Numbered from the stretch's first letter, positions 8,576 to 17,948 are shown. The stretch is DNA of 64,000 nucleotides from Plesiocystis pacifica SIR-1 (GCF_000170895.1 NZ_ABCS01000022.1:55563-119562), one strand, 5' to 3'. Translations and numbers: made by a program. Notes: a model not told the origin generated them from the sequence alone.

Positions 8576-9934
8576 TCACTCGGCCGCCGCGAGCTGGTCG
8601 ACGTCTGAGCGGTCGCGTCGACGCATCCAGATCCCCTTCGCGGGCCCGAGGGTCAACCCCGTTCGGCGCCACGGAATGGGGCTCCCGCGCTCGAGCTCGA
8701 GCTCGAATTCCGTGAGCAGAGTGGTCAGCGCGACGGCGAGCTCGAGGCGGGAGAACTCGGCGCCGAGGCAACGATGCGCCCCGCCGCCGAAGGGGAAGTA
8801 AGTCCCTGGTTTTGGCCGCTCGCCGAGGAAGCGCTCGGGGTCAAAGCGCTCCGGGTCGGGGTAGAGGGCCGGGTCGTGGTGAATGAGGGTGATCGAGGGC
8901 GAGACCACGACCCCCGCGGGCAAGACCCAATCCCCGACCACCATGGGCTTGGCGAGGGTCCGAAACACCTGCCCCGCCGCCGGGCGGATGCGCAGGGTCT
9001 CGGCGATCACCGCCTGCATCAAGGGCGCCTTGGGCCCGAGCTCGTGGTTGCTCGGGTTGCCCGGGCGGACCCCGAGCTCGCGCAGCTCGGCCCGCAGGCG
9101 CTCGCGCAGCGCTGGGTCGCGGCCGAGGTAGTGCAGCGCCCAGGCGAGGCTGACCGTGGTCGTCTCGTGGCCGCCGATCAGCAAGGTCCGCAGCTCGTCG
9201 CGGATGGCCTCGTCCTGAAGCTCCGCGTCTTCCCCCGCGCCCGCGGCGATCAGCCGGCTGAGCAAGTCCCCGCGCCCCGAGCCCGTACCCGCCTCCGCGC
9301 GCGCGCGCTGGATCTGGGCCATCAACAAGATGTCGAGGTGGGCCGAGGCCAGGCGGTAGCGCTCGTAGCCCAGCACCCGCCTCCGCCCCGCCGGGCCCAT
9401 GAAAAAGGCTGGATTGAACGCGCCCATCATCGCCTCGACGACCTCGACGAAGGCCTCGACCTGGCTCGCGTCGGCGCCAAAGATGACCCGCACGATCACC
9501 TCGAGGGTCACCCGGCGGCTGCGCGCGACGACCTCGACGCGCTCGCCGACGGCCCCGGCCCCAAACTGCTCCCGGGTGATCTGGGCCATGGACTCGGACC
9601 ACGCCCCGAGGGCCCGGGGGCAAAAGGGCGCCCGCAGCAGCTTGCGCTCGCGTCTGTGCGCGCGCCCGGACAACAAGAGCAAGGAGCGGCGCCCCAAGAG
9701 CACGTCGAAGGTCGCGGGCGCGACGGCCTCGAAGGCGTCCGGGTCCGCGGTCGCGAACACCGTCCGGGTCAGCTCGGGGTCGGCGATCATCACCGTCGTG
9801 CCGGTCACGTCGCGGACGGTGTAGACCGGGCCGTAGCGCTGGCGCCAGCGCGCGTGGGCGCCGACGTAGTCCCGCGCCGCCGCCACCGTTGCGATGGCTC
9901 GCCCGCGCGGTCCAGGGGGAAGTCGAACATTCAC
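8576..9934 (-). CDS. Cytochrome P450
   Basis: A 452-residue soluble cytochrome P450 monooxygenase. All diagnostic motifs are present: the I-helix oxygen-activation motif GGHETT near residue 255, the K-helix ETLR near 312, and the heme-binding loop FPFGGGAHRCLG with the ligand Cys near 389. A proline-rich start (RLPPGPRG) resembles class II-type bacterial P450s that act on fatty acids or terpenes. The GTG at 9934 is chosen because it gives a normal family length and the proline-rich start; extending upstream in the same frame would run antisense through rnpB. No redox partner gene is adjacent. Being upstream of the PUFA synthase on the same strand makes a lipid substrate conceivable, but that is only inferred. 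Confidence 0.88.
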   Translation of the reverse strand: MNVRLPPGPRGRAIATVAAARDYVGAHARWRQRYGPVYTVRDVTGTTVMIADPELTRTVFATADPDAFEAVAPATFDVLLGRRSLLLLSGRAHRRERKLLRAPFCPRALGAWSESMAQITREQFGAGAVGERVEVVARSRRVTLEVIVRVIFGADASQVEAFVEVVEAMMGAFNPAFFMGPAGRRRVLGYERYRLASAHLDILLMAQIQRARAEAGTGSGRGDLLSRLIAAGAGEDAELQDEAIRDELRTLLIGGHETTTVSLAWALHYLGRDPALRERLRAELRELGVRPGNPSNHELGPKAPLMQAVIAETLRIRPAAGQVFRTLAKPMVVGDWVLPAGVVVSPSITLIHHDPALYPDPERFDPERFLGERPKPGTYFPFGGGAHRCLGAEFSRLELAVALTTLLTEFELELERGSPIPWRRTGLTLGPAKGIWMRRRDRSDVDQLAAAE

Positions 9935-10273
9935 CTCTTCGTCGTGACACCAATCCGTGCGGACAACAAAGGCAATAGTTAAACTACAACACCACTGAAA
10001 TAAGCGCACACGAGGGCTCTCGCATGGGCCAAATGGAAACGCCGCGAGCGAGTGGCCAAAAGGCCAGTAGGGCCAATCCGGCTGGCCGAAAGTCAATTGC
10101 GACAGGTGGAATTCCCACTGGGGAGATTCGCTACACTCGACCCTGACGGCCCTCGGGCGACCTGGCGCGGCTTGACCGCAGGTCTCAACGGCCATGGGCG
10201 TGACCCACGCTCTGTGCCGGGTCGGCTCGACGCCGTCGCCCGGCCGTGCTACCCCCTGCGACCGGAGGTGAGG
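9935..10273. promoter_or_regulatory. P450/rnpB divergent control region
   Basis: This gap holds the promoters of the P450 (minus) and rnpB (plus). Near the P450 is an AT-rich palindrome TAGTT-A-AACTA (9976-9986). Further out are five GGCC(A/G) units at 10027, 10054, 10062, 10071 and 10084. On the rnpB side, GTGCTACCCCCT (10246-10257), a plausible -10 region about 20 nt before the mature RNA, recurs exactly upstream of the MFS gene at 13131-13142. A second -10-like TACACT is at 10132-10137. Confidence 0.4.
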
Positions 10274-10650
<377 letters not shown>

Positions 10651-10686
10651 CCCCACTCTCCACCTTTTTCAAACCCCCCCAAAGAA

Positions 10687-10720
10687 AAAGCCGCTCCGAT
10701 TGGAGCGGCTTTCTCTTTAT
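10687..10720 (+). terminator. Rho-independent terminator of rnpB
   Basis: An 11-bp perfect stem AAAGCCGCTCC / GGAGCGGCTTT with a 4-nt loop is followed by the T-rich TTCTCTTTAT. It lies 37 bp after the end of the RNase P RNA. Confidence 0.85.
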
Positions 10721-10925
10721 GGGTCGACCCGGACGCGGTGAGAACGTCGGGCCCGAACACCTTGCTCACACGCATCGTCGTCCAGCCAGCGTCGCAACGA
10801 ACAAACCCACGCCCCCGCGACCACATGCCCCCTCCCAGGCACGAACCCCATTGCCCACCAAGCCAAAGCGGAGGAGCGGACAGCGACGAAGCGCCCCCAG
10901 TCCCCCGCCCCCTGTGGGGGCAAAG

Positions 10926-11498
10926 TCAATGCGGGCGAATCTCGACGTGGGTCTCGAGCACCTCGACCTGCTCCTCGGCGGCGCGGTGGTGGGCGTCGAG
11001 GATGTCGGCGACGCGGCCGAGGCCGAAGGCGTGGATGATCGAGATCATCGTGTAGGTGCCCAGGAAGGCGCCGAACTCCGGGGCCTCGAATACGAAGGCC
11101 ACGCTGACCAGGCCGCTGACGGCGTTGAGGATGAGCGCGAAGCGCTTGAGCTTGCGGGCCTCCGTGGCCGCGCCGGCCTCCCCGCGGAGCATCGCGTAGC
11201 CGTTGCGGTAGATCCGCGCGGCGAGGATGAGGCCGGGGATCGAGATCAACCCGAGGCCATAGATGATGAGGCCGAACAGCCCGGCGAACAGGCCGGGGAT
11301 GAACATGTGGCCGAGCACGAAGGACGCGATGGCCATCACCTTGACGAAGGTGGGTACGCGGCCCTCGACCTCGCCCTCGGCGTCCTTGGGCACCCAGCCG
11401 ACCCGACCCTGGCGCTCGACCATGAAGTAGGTCAGCGCGGGGATGGCCACGAAGTAGATCACGAATCCGATCAAAAACAGCAGTTCGTCGTCGTTCAC
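10926..11498 (-). CDS. Polytopic membrane protein of unknown function
   Basis: A 190-residue protein with about four hydrophobic helices (residues 7-25, 52-72, 74-94 and a weaker pair near 122-155), a short charged N-terminus and a soluble His/Glu-rich C-terminal tail. I do not recognise the family. The GTG start at 11498 has a good ribosome binding site (CGGAG, 7 nt upstream), unlike many genes here. It is followed on its 3' side by the rnpB terminator region; positions 10721-10925 contain nothing I can identify. Confidence 0.75.
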   Translation of the reverse strand: MNDDELLFLIGFVIYFVAIPALTYFMVERQGRVGWVPKDAEGEVEGRVPTFVKVMAIASFVLGHMFIPGLFAGLFGLIIYGLGLISIPGLILAARIYRNGYAMLRGEAGAATEARKLKRFALILNAVSGLVSVAFVFEAPEFGAFLGTYTMISIIHAFGLGRVADILDAHHRAAEEQVEVLETHVEIRPH

Positions 11499-11595
11499 CG
11501 AGGTCTCCGTTCGAGGGAGCAGACCTTACGCTAGCACGTGCTTTTCAGATGAAAATGAAAAATACGGCCGGCAAATCTAGCGTGGGGGTGCGCGC

Positions 11596-12324
11596 TCACT
11601 CGCCCAGAGGGGATCCCCGGGGGTCGTCTCGCTTTGGGGAGGAACGTGGTTTTTGTGGGATGAGCATCGCGGAGTCGCGCATCGCGTCGCGTCGTTGGCG
11701 AACGATCTTCAGCTCCTCGTCGACGAACACCCTGCGCTCCCAGGGCGGACTCTTGCGCGGCGCCTTGTTCATCACGCTGCGCGTGTAGGTGGAGTGGGGC
11801 AGCCCAAAGAAGTGGCCGAACTCGTGACCCATGACGATCTTCGAGCCGATCTTCGACAGGATCACCCAGCGCTTGTCCGTGTTGCTGCGCTGGCGCCAAT
11901 GCACCCCCCGGATCTGCTCCCCGGGCACGTCCACGTCGTCGAGGCGCTCGACGAGGAACACGTGGATGACGCCCCGGGTAAAGCGCTGCTTCCCGATCGC
12001 GTCGCGCTGCTCCCGGGTGGCCATGTGGGCGAAGCTGGGCTCGACGCGGTCGACGGCGACGATCTGAAAGCCGACGTCCGCGGGCTCGAACAACCAAAAG
12101 GCGTGCTCGAGCTCGGCGCGCAGCCACGCCGGCGTCTGGGCGGGGCCGCCCTCGGTGACGACGACGTGGAGGTGGACGCCGAAGCAGTGGGCGCGGTCCT
12201 CCGGGCAGCCGGGGGTGTCGTCGACGTAGCAGGCCAGGGCCGGATCGACGGCGGGGTCGAGCATCGCGGGGCACTGTTGGGCGCCCAGCGCGAGGGGCAG
12301 CAGCGAGAACAGGGAGGCCAGCAT
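11596..12324 (-). CDS. Secreted metzincin-like zinc metalloprotease
   Basis: A 242-residue predicted secreted protein. It starts with a hydrophobic signal peptide (MLASLFSLLPLALGAQQC). The extended zinc motif HEFGHFFGLPH (His167, Glu168, His171, His177) fits the metzincin consensus HExxHxxGxxH, and VMN with Met185 a few residues later is a plausible Met-turn. Several cysteines early in the mature part (residues 18, 32, 40, 47) could form disulfides. The ATG at 12324 lies 5 nt after the stop of the upstream methyltransferase, so the two are probably cotranscribed. The Arg/Pro-rich C-terminus has no recognised domain. Substrate unknown; the protease assignment rests on the motif. Confidence 0.75.
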   Translation of the reverse strand: MLASLFSLLPLALGAQQCPAMLDPAVDPALACYVDDTPGCPEDRAHCFGVHLHVVVTEGGPAQTPAWLRAELEHAFWLFEPADVGFQIVAVDRVEPSFAHMATREQRDAIGKQRFTRGVIHVFLVERLDDVDVPGEQIRGVHWRQRSNTDKRWVILSKIGSKIVMGHEFGHFFGLPHSTYTRSVMNKAPRKSPPWERRVFVDEELKIVRQRRDAMRDSAMLIPQKPRSSPKRDDPRGSPLGE

Positions 12325-12329
12325 GGCGC

Positions 12330-12968
12330 TCACCAGCCGTCGTCGACGTCGTCGCTGCGATCGGCCACGACCAAGGTCGTGCCGTCCTTGGTCCGTTGGT
12401 AGCGGATGTCCTCGAAGCCCCAAGCGGGCAGCTTGGCCCCGAGGCGCTCAGGCTCGACGACGCGAAAGCCCCGGGTCACGAAGCCGCCCTCGTGGAGCTC
12501 GCGCGGGTCGGGCACCCCGAGCACCAGGCGCCCGCCGGGGCCCAGGGCTCGGGCGAGCTCCCGCATGCCGACCTCGACGTCCGTCCAAAAGGGGATGGTG
12601 TTGAGGCTCAGCGCCGCGTCGAAGGAGCCCTCGCCCAGGGGCAGGGACTCCACCGAGGCACGCTCGAGGCGCAGCCGACCCTGGAGTCGAGCGACGATGT
12701 GGCGCCTGCGAACCCCGCGGAGCATCGCCTCCGAGGGGTCGAGGGCGAACACCTGACCGCGCTCGCCGACGGCTCGCAGCAGCAGGGGGATCGACAGGCC
12801 CCCGCCAAAGCCGACCTCGAACACGCGCTGGCCAGGGAGCAGACCGAGGGCGGCGACCCCCGCCAGGATCGTCCCAAAGTTGATGCCGTTGAGCAGCGCG
12901 GCCGTGACCGGCGCGAGCCGGCCCCGCGGGTGACTCAACTGATCCACGACGAAGTCCGGAAGGGCCAC
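12330..12968 (-). CDS. SAM-dependent class I methyltransferase
   Basis: A 212-residue Rossmann-fold methyltransferase. Motif I is VFEVGFGGGLSIPLL (residues about 49-63), the acidic residue that binds the SAM ribose is in VFALDPSEAML, and the post-motif region (SFDAALSLNTIPFW, then LGPGGRLVLG) matches the Methyltransf_11 type. Substrate unknown. The start is GTG at 12968: TATGAT ends 8 nt before it, fitting the leaderless pattern seen throughout the window. The gene is followed 5 nt later by the metzincin-like protease. Confidence 0.82.
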   Translation of the reverse strand: MALPDFVVDQLSHPRGRLAPVTAALLNGINFGTILAGVAALGLLPGQRVFEVGFGGGLSIPLLLRAVGERGQVFALDPSEAMLRGVRRRHIVARLQGRLRLERASVESLPLGEGSFDAALSLNTIPFWTDVEVGMRELARALGPGGRLVLGVPDPRELHEGGFVTRGFRVVEPERLGAKLPAWGFEDIRYQRTKDGTTLVVADRSDDVDDGW

Positions 12969-12976
12969 GGGGCGCC

Positions 12977-12982
12977 ATCATA
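12977..12982 (-). promoter_or_regulatory. -10 element TATGAT, leaderless start of the methyltransferase
   Basis: TATGAT ends 8 nt before the GTG at 12968, placing transcription start at or next to the start codon. Confidence 0.5.
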
Positions 12983-13130
12983 CCCGACCGGCGAGCGTGT
13001 AGCGCCCCATGCGCTCGGCCTTCCTCGTAACCCCCCAGGTCGCCGTGACGAATGGGCCGGAGCACGGGACCTCCGCGACCGAGGTCGACGAGATTCGGCG
13101 TGGGCGCGCGCTATCGAAGCGTCGCCCAAC

Positions 13131-13142
13131 GTGCTACCCCCT
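13131..13142 (+). promoter_or_regulatory. Promoter-like 12-mer GTGCTACCCCCT shared with rnpB
   Basis: Exactly the same 12 bases occur at 10246-10257 before rnpB, in both cases preceded by CGTCGCCC. TACCCC fits the -10 position. Here no start codon lies 6-8 nt downstream, so this transcript has a leader. Confidence 0.4.
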
Positions 13143-13215
13143 CGACTCCTCTCGCCCGCCCGACCCCGAGTTGCCCGTGCCCACGCTCGAAGAGCCCTCC
13201 GCCGCCCCCCCGCCC

Positions 13216-14514
13216 ATGAGCGAGGCGGACAAGCGCCGCGCGCTCATGACCGTGGCCTTCACGCTCTTCCTCGACCTGGCGGGCTTCGGGATCATCCTCC
13301 CGATCCTCCCCTACTACGCCGAGAGCATGGACGCCTCGGCGACGATGGTCGCCCTGCTGTCGACGACCTTCTCGGCGGCGCAGTTCGTGATGTCCCCGGT
13401 GCTCGGGCGCATCTCCGACCGCTACGGCCGGCGCCCGATCATGCTGGTGTCGATCGCCGGCTCGGCCCTCGCGGCCCTGGTCCTGGGCTTCGCTACTGCC
13501 CTATGGCTCGTGTTCGTCGCCCGCCTGGTCGCCGGCTCGTCCAAGGCCAACGTGTCCACGGCCCACGCCTACGTCGCCGACCTGGTCCCCCAAGAGCAGC
13601 GCGCCAAGTACATGGGCATGATGGGCGCGGCCATGGGCCTGGGCTTCGTATTTGGCCCGGGCATCGGCGGCATGCTGGCGCTGCACAGCCCGCACATGCC
13701 CTTTTTCGTGTCGGCGGGGCTGTCGGCGGTCAACTTCCTGATGGCGGCGAAGTGGCTGCCCGAGACCCACTTCCCCCAGGCCAAGCGGGACACCGGGCAC
13801 GCCCCCGCTGCCAGTCAGATCTCGCTGCGGACGCGCCACAAGCTGCTCAGCCCCGAGGGCATGCGCGAGGTCGTGGGCAAGCTGCGCGGCACCCACATGG
13901 CCTGGCTGATCGCCATCGCGTTCGGCTTTTACATCTCCTTCGCGGGGATGGAGTCGACCATGGCGCTGTTCACCGAGCACCTGTTCGACTGGGGCGCCCC
14001 CGAGACCGGCGTGTTCATGACCTTCATCGGCGTGAACATGGTGATCTTCCAGGGCCTGCTCGTGGGCCGCGCGGTCGATCGCATGGGCGAGGCCAAGACC
14101 CTCGCCCTGGGCCTGCTGTGCCTTGCGATCGGCCTGCCCCTGCTCGGCGGCGTCGACCACATCTCCCACTGGCTGGGCCTCGACCCGACCACCGCCGAGG
14201 GCGCGGCGAGCACGAGCTCGCTGGTGTTCATGGCCCTCGGCGGCGTGCTCTTGTCCGGGGGCAACGGCCTGTCGAACGCCACCCTCAGCGCCCTGGTGTC
14301 CCGGGTGTCGAGCCCCGAGGAGCAGGGCTGGAACATGGGCCTCAAGGAGTCGGCCTCGTCCCTGGCTCGGGTGTGCGGCCCGGCCCTCGCCGGCCCCCTG
14401 TTCCAGCACGTCGACGAGGGCGCGCCCATGTTGCTCGCTGGCCTCGTCGCGCTGATCAACTTCAAGGTCGCCCTCTTCCTGCGCGCTCGCATGCGTCGGG
14501 AAGGGCTGCAGTGA
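13216..14514 (+). CDS. MFS transporter, TetA/MdtG-like
   Basis: A 12-helix major facilitator superfamily protein of about 432 residues. The N-terminal half opens with FTLFLDLAGFGIILPILPYYAE and carries the loop 2-3 motif GRISDRYGRRPIMLVS, the signature of drug/H+ antiporters such as TetA and MdtG. The central cytoplasmic loop is charged. Substrate unknown. The ATG at 13216 starts just before the first helix; an in-frame GTG at 13177 would add 13 Pro/Glu-rich residues, and neither has a clear ribosome binding site. The stop overlaps the next gene's GTG (GTGA), so the two MFS genes are translationally coupled and may work together. Confidence 0.85.
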   Translation: MSEADKRRALMTVAFTLFLDLAGFGIILPILPYYAESMDASATMVALLSTTFSAAQFVMSPVLGRISDRYGRRPIMLVSIAGSALAALVLGFATALWLVFVARLVAGSSKANVSTAHAYVADLVPQEQRAKYMGMMGAAMGLGFVFGPGIGGMLALHSPHMPFFVSAGLSAVNFLMAAKWLPETHFPQAKRDTGHAPAASQISLRTRHKLLSPEGMREVVGKLRGTHMAWLIAIAFGFYISFAGMESTMALFTEHLFDWGAPETGVFMTFIGVNMVIFQGLLVGRAVDRMGEAKTLALGLLCLAIGLPLLGGVDHISHWLGLDPTTAEGAASTSSLVFMALGGVLLSGGNGLSNATLSALVSRVSSPEEQGWNMGLKESASSLARVCGPALAGPLFQHVDEGAPMLLAGLVALINFKVALFLRARMRREGLQ

Positions 14515-15716
14515 GCCGCGAGCGCGACTCCACCCCGCTGTGGACCGGGCCCTTCGTGCTCGCGTGGGCCGTGAACTTCCTGCACAGCACGGGCTTCCAC
14601 GCCTTCGTGCACGCCCCCGGCTGGCTCGAGGTCCAGGGCGCCGACACCCTGCTCGTCGGCGTGCTCGTGGCCGTGATGTTCGTGGCCGCGATCTTCGCCC
14701 GGCCCGTGGTCGGCAAGGTCATGGACACCCGCGGGCGCCGGATCGTGACCCTCGTCGGCGGCCTGATCCACGTGCTCAGCTCGGGCCTCTACCTGGCCCT
14801 CGACGCCCACGCCGGCACCCTGAGCGAGCCGAGCCCGAGCTTGTGGCTGCTGGTCGCCTGCGTCCGCGTCGTCCACGGCCTCGGCCTCGCCGCGCTGTTC
14901 TCCGTGCTGTTCACGATCGCGGCGGACATCGTCCCGGCGCAGCGGCGCGCCGAGGGCATCGCCATCTACGGCGTCTCCGGGCTGATCCCCCTGGGCATCG
15001 GCGGCCTGCTGGGCGACTGGGTCATCGTCGGCGACGACTACCGCGGGCTGTTCCTGACCACGGGCGCCTGCGCCGTCGTCGGCCTGCTCGCCTCGCTGTT
15101 CCTGCCCGAGACCCACCGCGCGGGTCAGTCCCCGGCCCGCGGCGTGCTGGCGACCGCCGCCGCCCCCGAGCTGCGCCCGCTGTGGTTCGTCGGCACCGCC
15201 TTCGCGGTCGGGCTGACGGCCTACTTCGTGTTCCTCAAGACCTACCTCCTGGCCAACCCCGCCCTCGGCAGCATGAGCCAGTTCTTCATGGCCTACTCGA
15301 TCTCGGCCGTGCTCTTGCGCGTGCTGTTCGGCTGGGTCCCCGAGCGCCTGGGGCTGATCCGCGTGCTCTTGCCCTCGATCGTCATCGGCGCGGCGGGGCT
15401 GGCCGTGCTCGCCCTGGCCACGAGCTCGGTCCACCTGATCACGGCCGCGGCGCTGTGCGGGGTCGGCCACGGCTTCGCCTTCCCGATCATCTCCGCCCTG
15501 GTCGTCGCCCGGGCCCGCCCCGACGAGCGCGGCAGCGCCATCGCCCTGTTCACCGCGCTCTTCGACCTCGGGGTGCTCATCGGCGGGCCGATGTTTGGCG
15601 CCCTGGTCAAGGTCCTCGATTATCCGGCGACCTTCGGGGTGGGGGCGGCGCTGGTCGGCAGCTCGGCGCTGGTCTACGGCCTGTGGGACCGCCGCTATCA
15701 AGACGGTTCACCCTAG
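14511..15716 (+). CDS. MFS transporter
   Basis: A second 12-helix MFS protein (401 residues), overlapping the previous gene by 4 nt (GTGA). It has the loop 2-3 type motif GKVMDTRGRRIVTL and a second copy-like element near the middle. It resembles the YfcJ/arabinose-efflux-like branch, with a family-type start (FVLAWAVNFLHSTGFHAFVHAPGWL). Two adjacent MFS genes are unusual; they could be separate exporters for related compounds or a heteromeric pair. Substrate unknown. Confidence 0.83.
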   Translation: MSRERDSTPLWTGPFVLAWAVNFLHSTGFHAFVHAPGWLEVQGADTLLVGVLVAVMFVAAIFARPVVGKVMDTRGRRIVTLVGGLIHVLSSGLYLALDAHAGTLSEPSPSLWLLVACVRVVHGLGLAALFSVLFTIAADIVPAQRRAEGIAIYGVSGLIPLGIGGLLGDWVIVGDDYRGLFLTTGACAVVGLLASLFLPETHRAGQSPARGVLATAAAPELRPLWFVGTAFAVGLTAYFVFLKTYLLANPALGSMSQFFMAYSISAVLLRVLFGWVPERLGLIRVLLPSIVIGAAGLAVLALATSSVHLITAAALCGVGHGFAFPIISALVVARARPDERGSAIALFTALFDLGVLIGGPMFGALVKVLDYPATFGVGAALVGSSALVYGLWDRRYQDGSP

Positions 15717-15731
15717 CCTCGACCGCGGTAC

Positions 15732-15737
15732 TACCCT
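15732..15737 (+). promoter_or_regulatory. -10 element TACCCT, leaderless start of the VWA lipoprotein
   Basis: TACCCT (in GGTACTACCCT) ends 7 nt before the ATG at 15745. No Shine-Dalgarno sequence is present. Confidence 0.5.
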
Positions 15738-15744
15738 GGTCGCC

Positions 15745-17058
15745 ATGAGACTGACTGACCGGCGTCGTCTACCCCTGGCCCTGACCCTCGCTCTGGGCTG
15801 CCCCCTCGCCTGCGGACCCGAGCTCGTCTCGAGCGACGACGAGGCCGAGACGGGGAGCTCCGAGGAGAGCACCACGACCGAAGGCGGGACCGCCGAGTCG
15901 GAGTCGAGCACCGAAGCGGGCTCGACCACCGAGGGCGGCTCGACGATCACCGGCGGCATGGCCACGGACGCCCTCGACATCCTCTTCGTCGTCGACAACT
16001 CCGGGACCATGGGCCCGCTCCAGGCCGCCCTCGCCCAGAACATCGACGGGCTCATCAACCCCCTCGACGACGCCGGCGTCGACTGGCGCGTGGCCGTGAC
16101 CACCACGGACAACGGCAACCCCTGGTGCTCGCCGGGCCAGACCACCCCCGAGGGCGGCAACTTCGTCTACAGCGGGTGCCCGAACCGCCTGACCGACTTC
16201 GTGTTTGGGGCCGACACCGACGTGTCCGACCCCGCCTGCCTCGACCTGTGCACGGCCGAGAACGGCCAGCTGGCCACCGAGGGCGGCGTGCCCTGGCTCG
16301 AGCGCAGCAACGGCGCCCTCAACATCGAGCTCGACGATCCGAGCGCGGCGCTGCGCTGCCTCCTGCCCCAGGGCATCAACGGCTGCGGCTTCGAGTCCCC
16401 CCTCGAGTCCATGTACCTGGCCATGGTCCGCTCGTTCTCCCAGGGCGAGGACAACTTCGGCTTCCTGCGCCAAGACGCCAGCTTGTTGGTCATCCTCGTC
16501 ACCGACGAGGCCGACTGCTCCTACAACAAGGACTGGTCCGCGATCTTCGACACGGACGGCAACAAGGTGTTCTGGTCCGACCCCAACAGCCCCTTCCCGA
16601 CCAGCGCCGTGTGTTGGAACGCCGGGGTCGACTGCACCGGCGACCCAAGCCAATACGACGACTGCGTCGCCGCCAACAAGGACGTCGACGGCAACGCGAC
16701 CGGCGACAGCCAGGCCGTGCTCCACCCCGTCTCCCGCTACACCCAGTTCCTCGAAGGCCTCGCCGCGGACAAGCAAGGCGGCACCGTCCGCGTGGGCCTG
16801 ATCGCCGGGGTCGACACCAACGGCGAGCCCTACTACGCCGACGTCACCAGCACCGACCCGAGCTTCCAAGACAGCTTCGGCATCGGCCCGGGCTGCGCGG
16901 CGCCCTCGCCCCTGGGCGGCGCCGAGATCGTCCAGGCCGTGCCCCCGGTGCGCATGCTCGAGGCCCAGGGCAGCCTCTCGGCGGGGGCCTACTCGGCCTG
17001 CAACTTCGACGGCTACGACACGGCCCTGTCGACCATGGCCAGCTTGTTCGTGGAGTGA
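15745..17058 (+). CDS. Cell-surface lipoprotein with von Willebrand factor A-like domain
   Basis: A 437-residue predicted lipoprotein: basic N-region, hydrophobic core, lipobox ending in Cys (GCPLAC), then a Ser/Thr/Glu/Gly-rich spacer to about residue 72. The rest is a VWA-like fold starting DILFVVDNSGTMGPLQ, where DNSGT is the MIDAS metal-binding motif, and continuing through VTDEADCS. Many Cys pairs suggest disulfides outside the cytoplasm. The family is abundant in myxobacteria and of unknown role, presumably binding or adhesion. Its stop lies 3 nt from the stop of the convergent gene at 17062. Confidence 0.82.
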   Translation: MRLTDRRRLPLALTLALGCPLACGPELVSSDDEAETGSSEESTTTEGGTAESESSTEAGSTTEGGSTITGGMATDALDILFVVDNSGTMGPLQAALAQNIDGLINPLDDAGVDWRVAVTTTDNGNPWCSPGQTTPEGGNFVYSGCPNRLTDFVFGADTDVSDPACLDLCTAENGQLATEGGVPWLERSNGALNIELDDPSAALRCLLPQGINGCGFESPLESMYLAMVRSFSQGEDNFGFLRQDASLLVILVTDEADCSYNKDWSAIFDTDGNKVFWSDPNSPFPTSAVCWNAGVDCTGDPSQYDDCVAANKDVDGNATGDSQAVLHPVSRYTQFLEGLAADKQGGTVRVGLIAGVDTNGEPYYADVTSTDPSFQDSFGIGPGCAAPSPLGGAEIVQAVPPVRMLEAQGSLSAGAYSACNFDGYDTALSTMASLFVE

Positions 17059-17061
17059 GCC

Positions 17062-17766
17062 TCAAGCCGGCGACAAGTCGGCGAACACGAAGCCCTCGCG
17101 CTCGACGACCTCGCCCCCGCGCACGGCGAGGGGCGCGGCGAAGTCCGGGCTCGCGTGCACGAAGGTGTGGAACTCGCCGTTTTCCCCGCACGGATCGACG
17201 CCCTCGGGCAGCGCGGCGAGCAGCGCTCGATCCCAGCTCCGACCCGCGAAGGAGCGATCGAGGACCCGCGGATCCATGCAGGTGATCGTCGCCTCGACGC
17301 CCGCGTCGAGCATGGCCTCGGCGAGCGCGGGCGTGGGTCGCTGCCACAGCGGAAACACGGGCTCGAGCCCGGTGCCCTCGAGCTGGCGCTCGCGGTAGGC
17401 CCGGATGTCCTCGAGGAAGAGGTCGCCGAACACGACCCGCGTGATGCCCTGCGCCCGCGCCGACTCGACCCACGCGCCCATGCGCGCTTCGTACTCGGCG
17501 TTGGTGCAGGGCGCGGGCAGCTCGACGACCTGCAGGGGCAGACCCAGGGCCCGCGCCTGCGCCTCGAGCAGGGCCCGGCGGACGCCGTGCATGGCCACGC
17601 GGGCGTAGGCCTGGCTGACCGTGGTCAGCAAGCCGACGACCTCGAGCTCGCCAGCGCGGAGCACCTCGTGGAGGGCGAAGGCGCTGTCCTTTCCGCTGCT
17701 CCAGCTCATCACGGCGCGCGGCCGTTGGCCTGCGCTCGATCGTCGTCCCGCGTCGGCAGAGCTCAT
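17062..17766 (-). CDS. Diphthine-ammonia-ligase-like ATP pyrophosphatase (DUF71)
   Basis: A 234-residue adenine-nucleotide alpha-hydrolase. The PP-loop is SSGKDS at residues 23-28, and the family's other conserved blocks are visible (ARVAMHGVRRALLEAQA, VFGDLFLEDIRAYRE, GENGEFHTFV). The family in eukaryotes and archaea amidates diphthine; bacteria lack diphthamide, so the bacterial members act on another, unknown acid substrate with ATP and ammonia. The ATG at 17766 is chosen because TATGCT ends 8 nt upstream (leaderless pattern); an upstream in-frame start at 17796 would add ten residues of no family similarity. Confidence 0.82.
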   Translation of the reverse strand: MSSADAGRRSSAGQRPRAVMSWSSGKDSAFALHEVLRAGELEVVGLLTTVSQAYARVAMHGVRRALLEAQARALGLPLQVVELPAPCTNAEYEARMGAWVESARAQGITRVVFGDLFLEDIRAYRERQLEGTGLEPVFPLWQRPTPALAEAMLDAGVEATITCMDPRVLDRSFAGRSWDRALLAALPEGVDPCGENGEFHTFVHASPDFAAPLAVRGGEVVEREGFVFADLSPA

Positions 17767-17774
17767 CGCGACGG

Positions 17775-17780
17775 AGCATA
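17775..17780 (-). promoter_or_regulatory. -10 element TATGCT, leaderless start of the DUF71 gene
   Basis: TATGCT ends 8 nt before the ATG at 17766, in an AT-rich island (CCAAATATGCTCC). Confidence 0.5.
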
Positions 17781-17948
17781 TTTGGAATCCGCACACCCAT
17801 CACGTCGCCGAGGCCGGAATCCGGGCGCAGGTCTGGGGATGGTCGCGCCTGCAACTCGGTCGGCTCAGCGGCGCAAAAACGCGCTCGAGATCGGGTGGTT
17901 GGCGGAGAGATCCCCTCGGGGCATCCCTCACGCGTGGGCTGAAATTTA

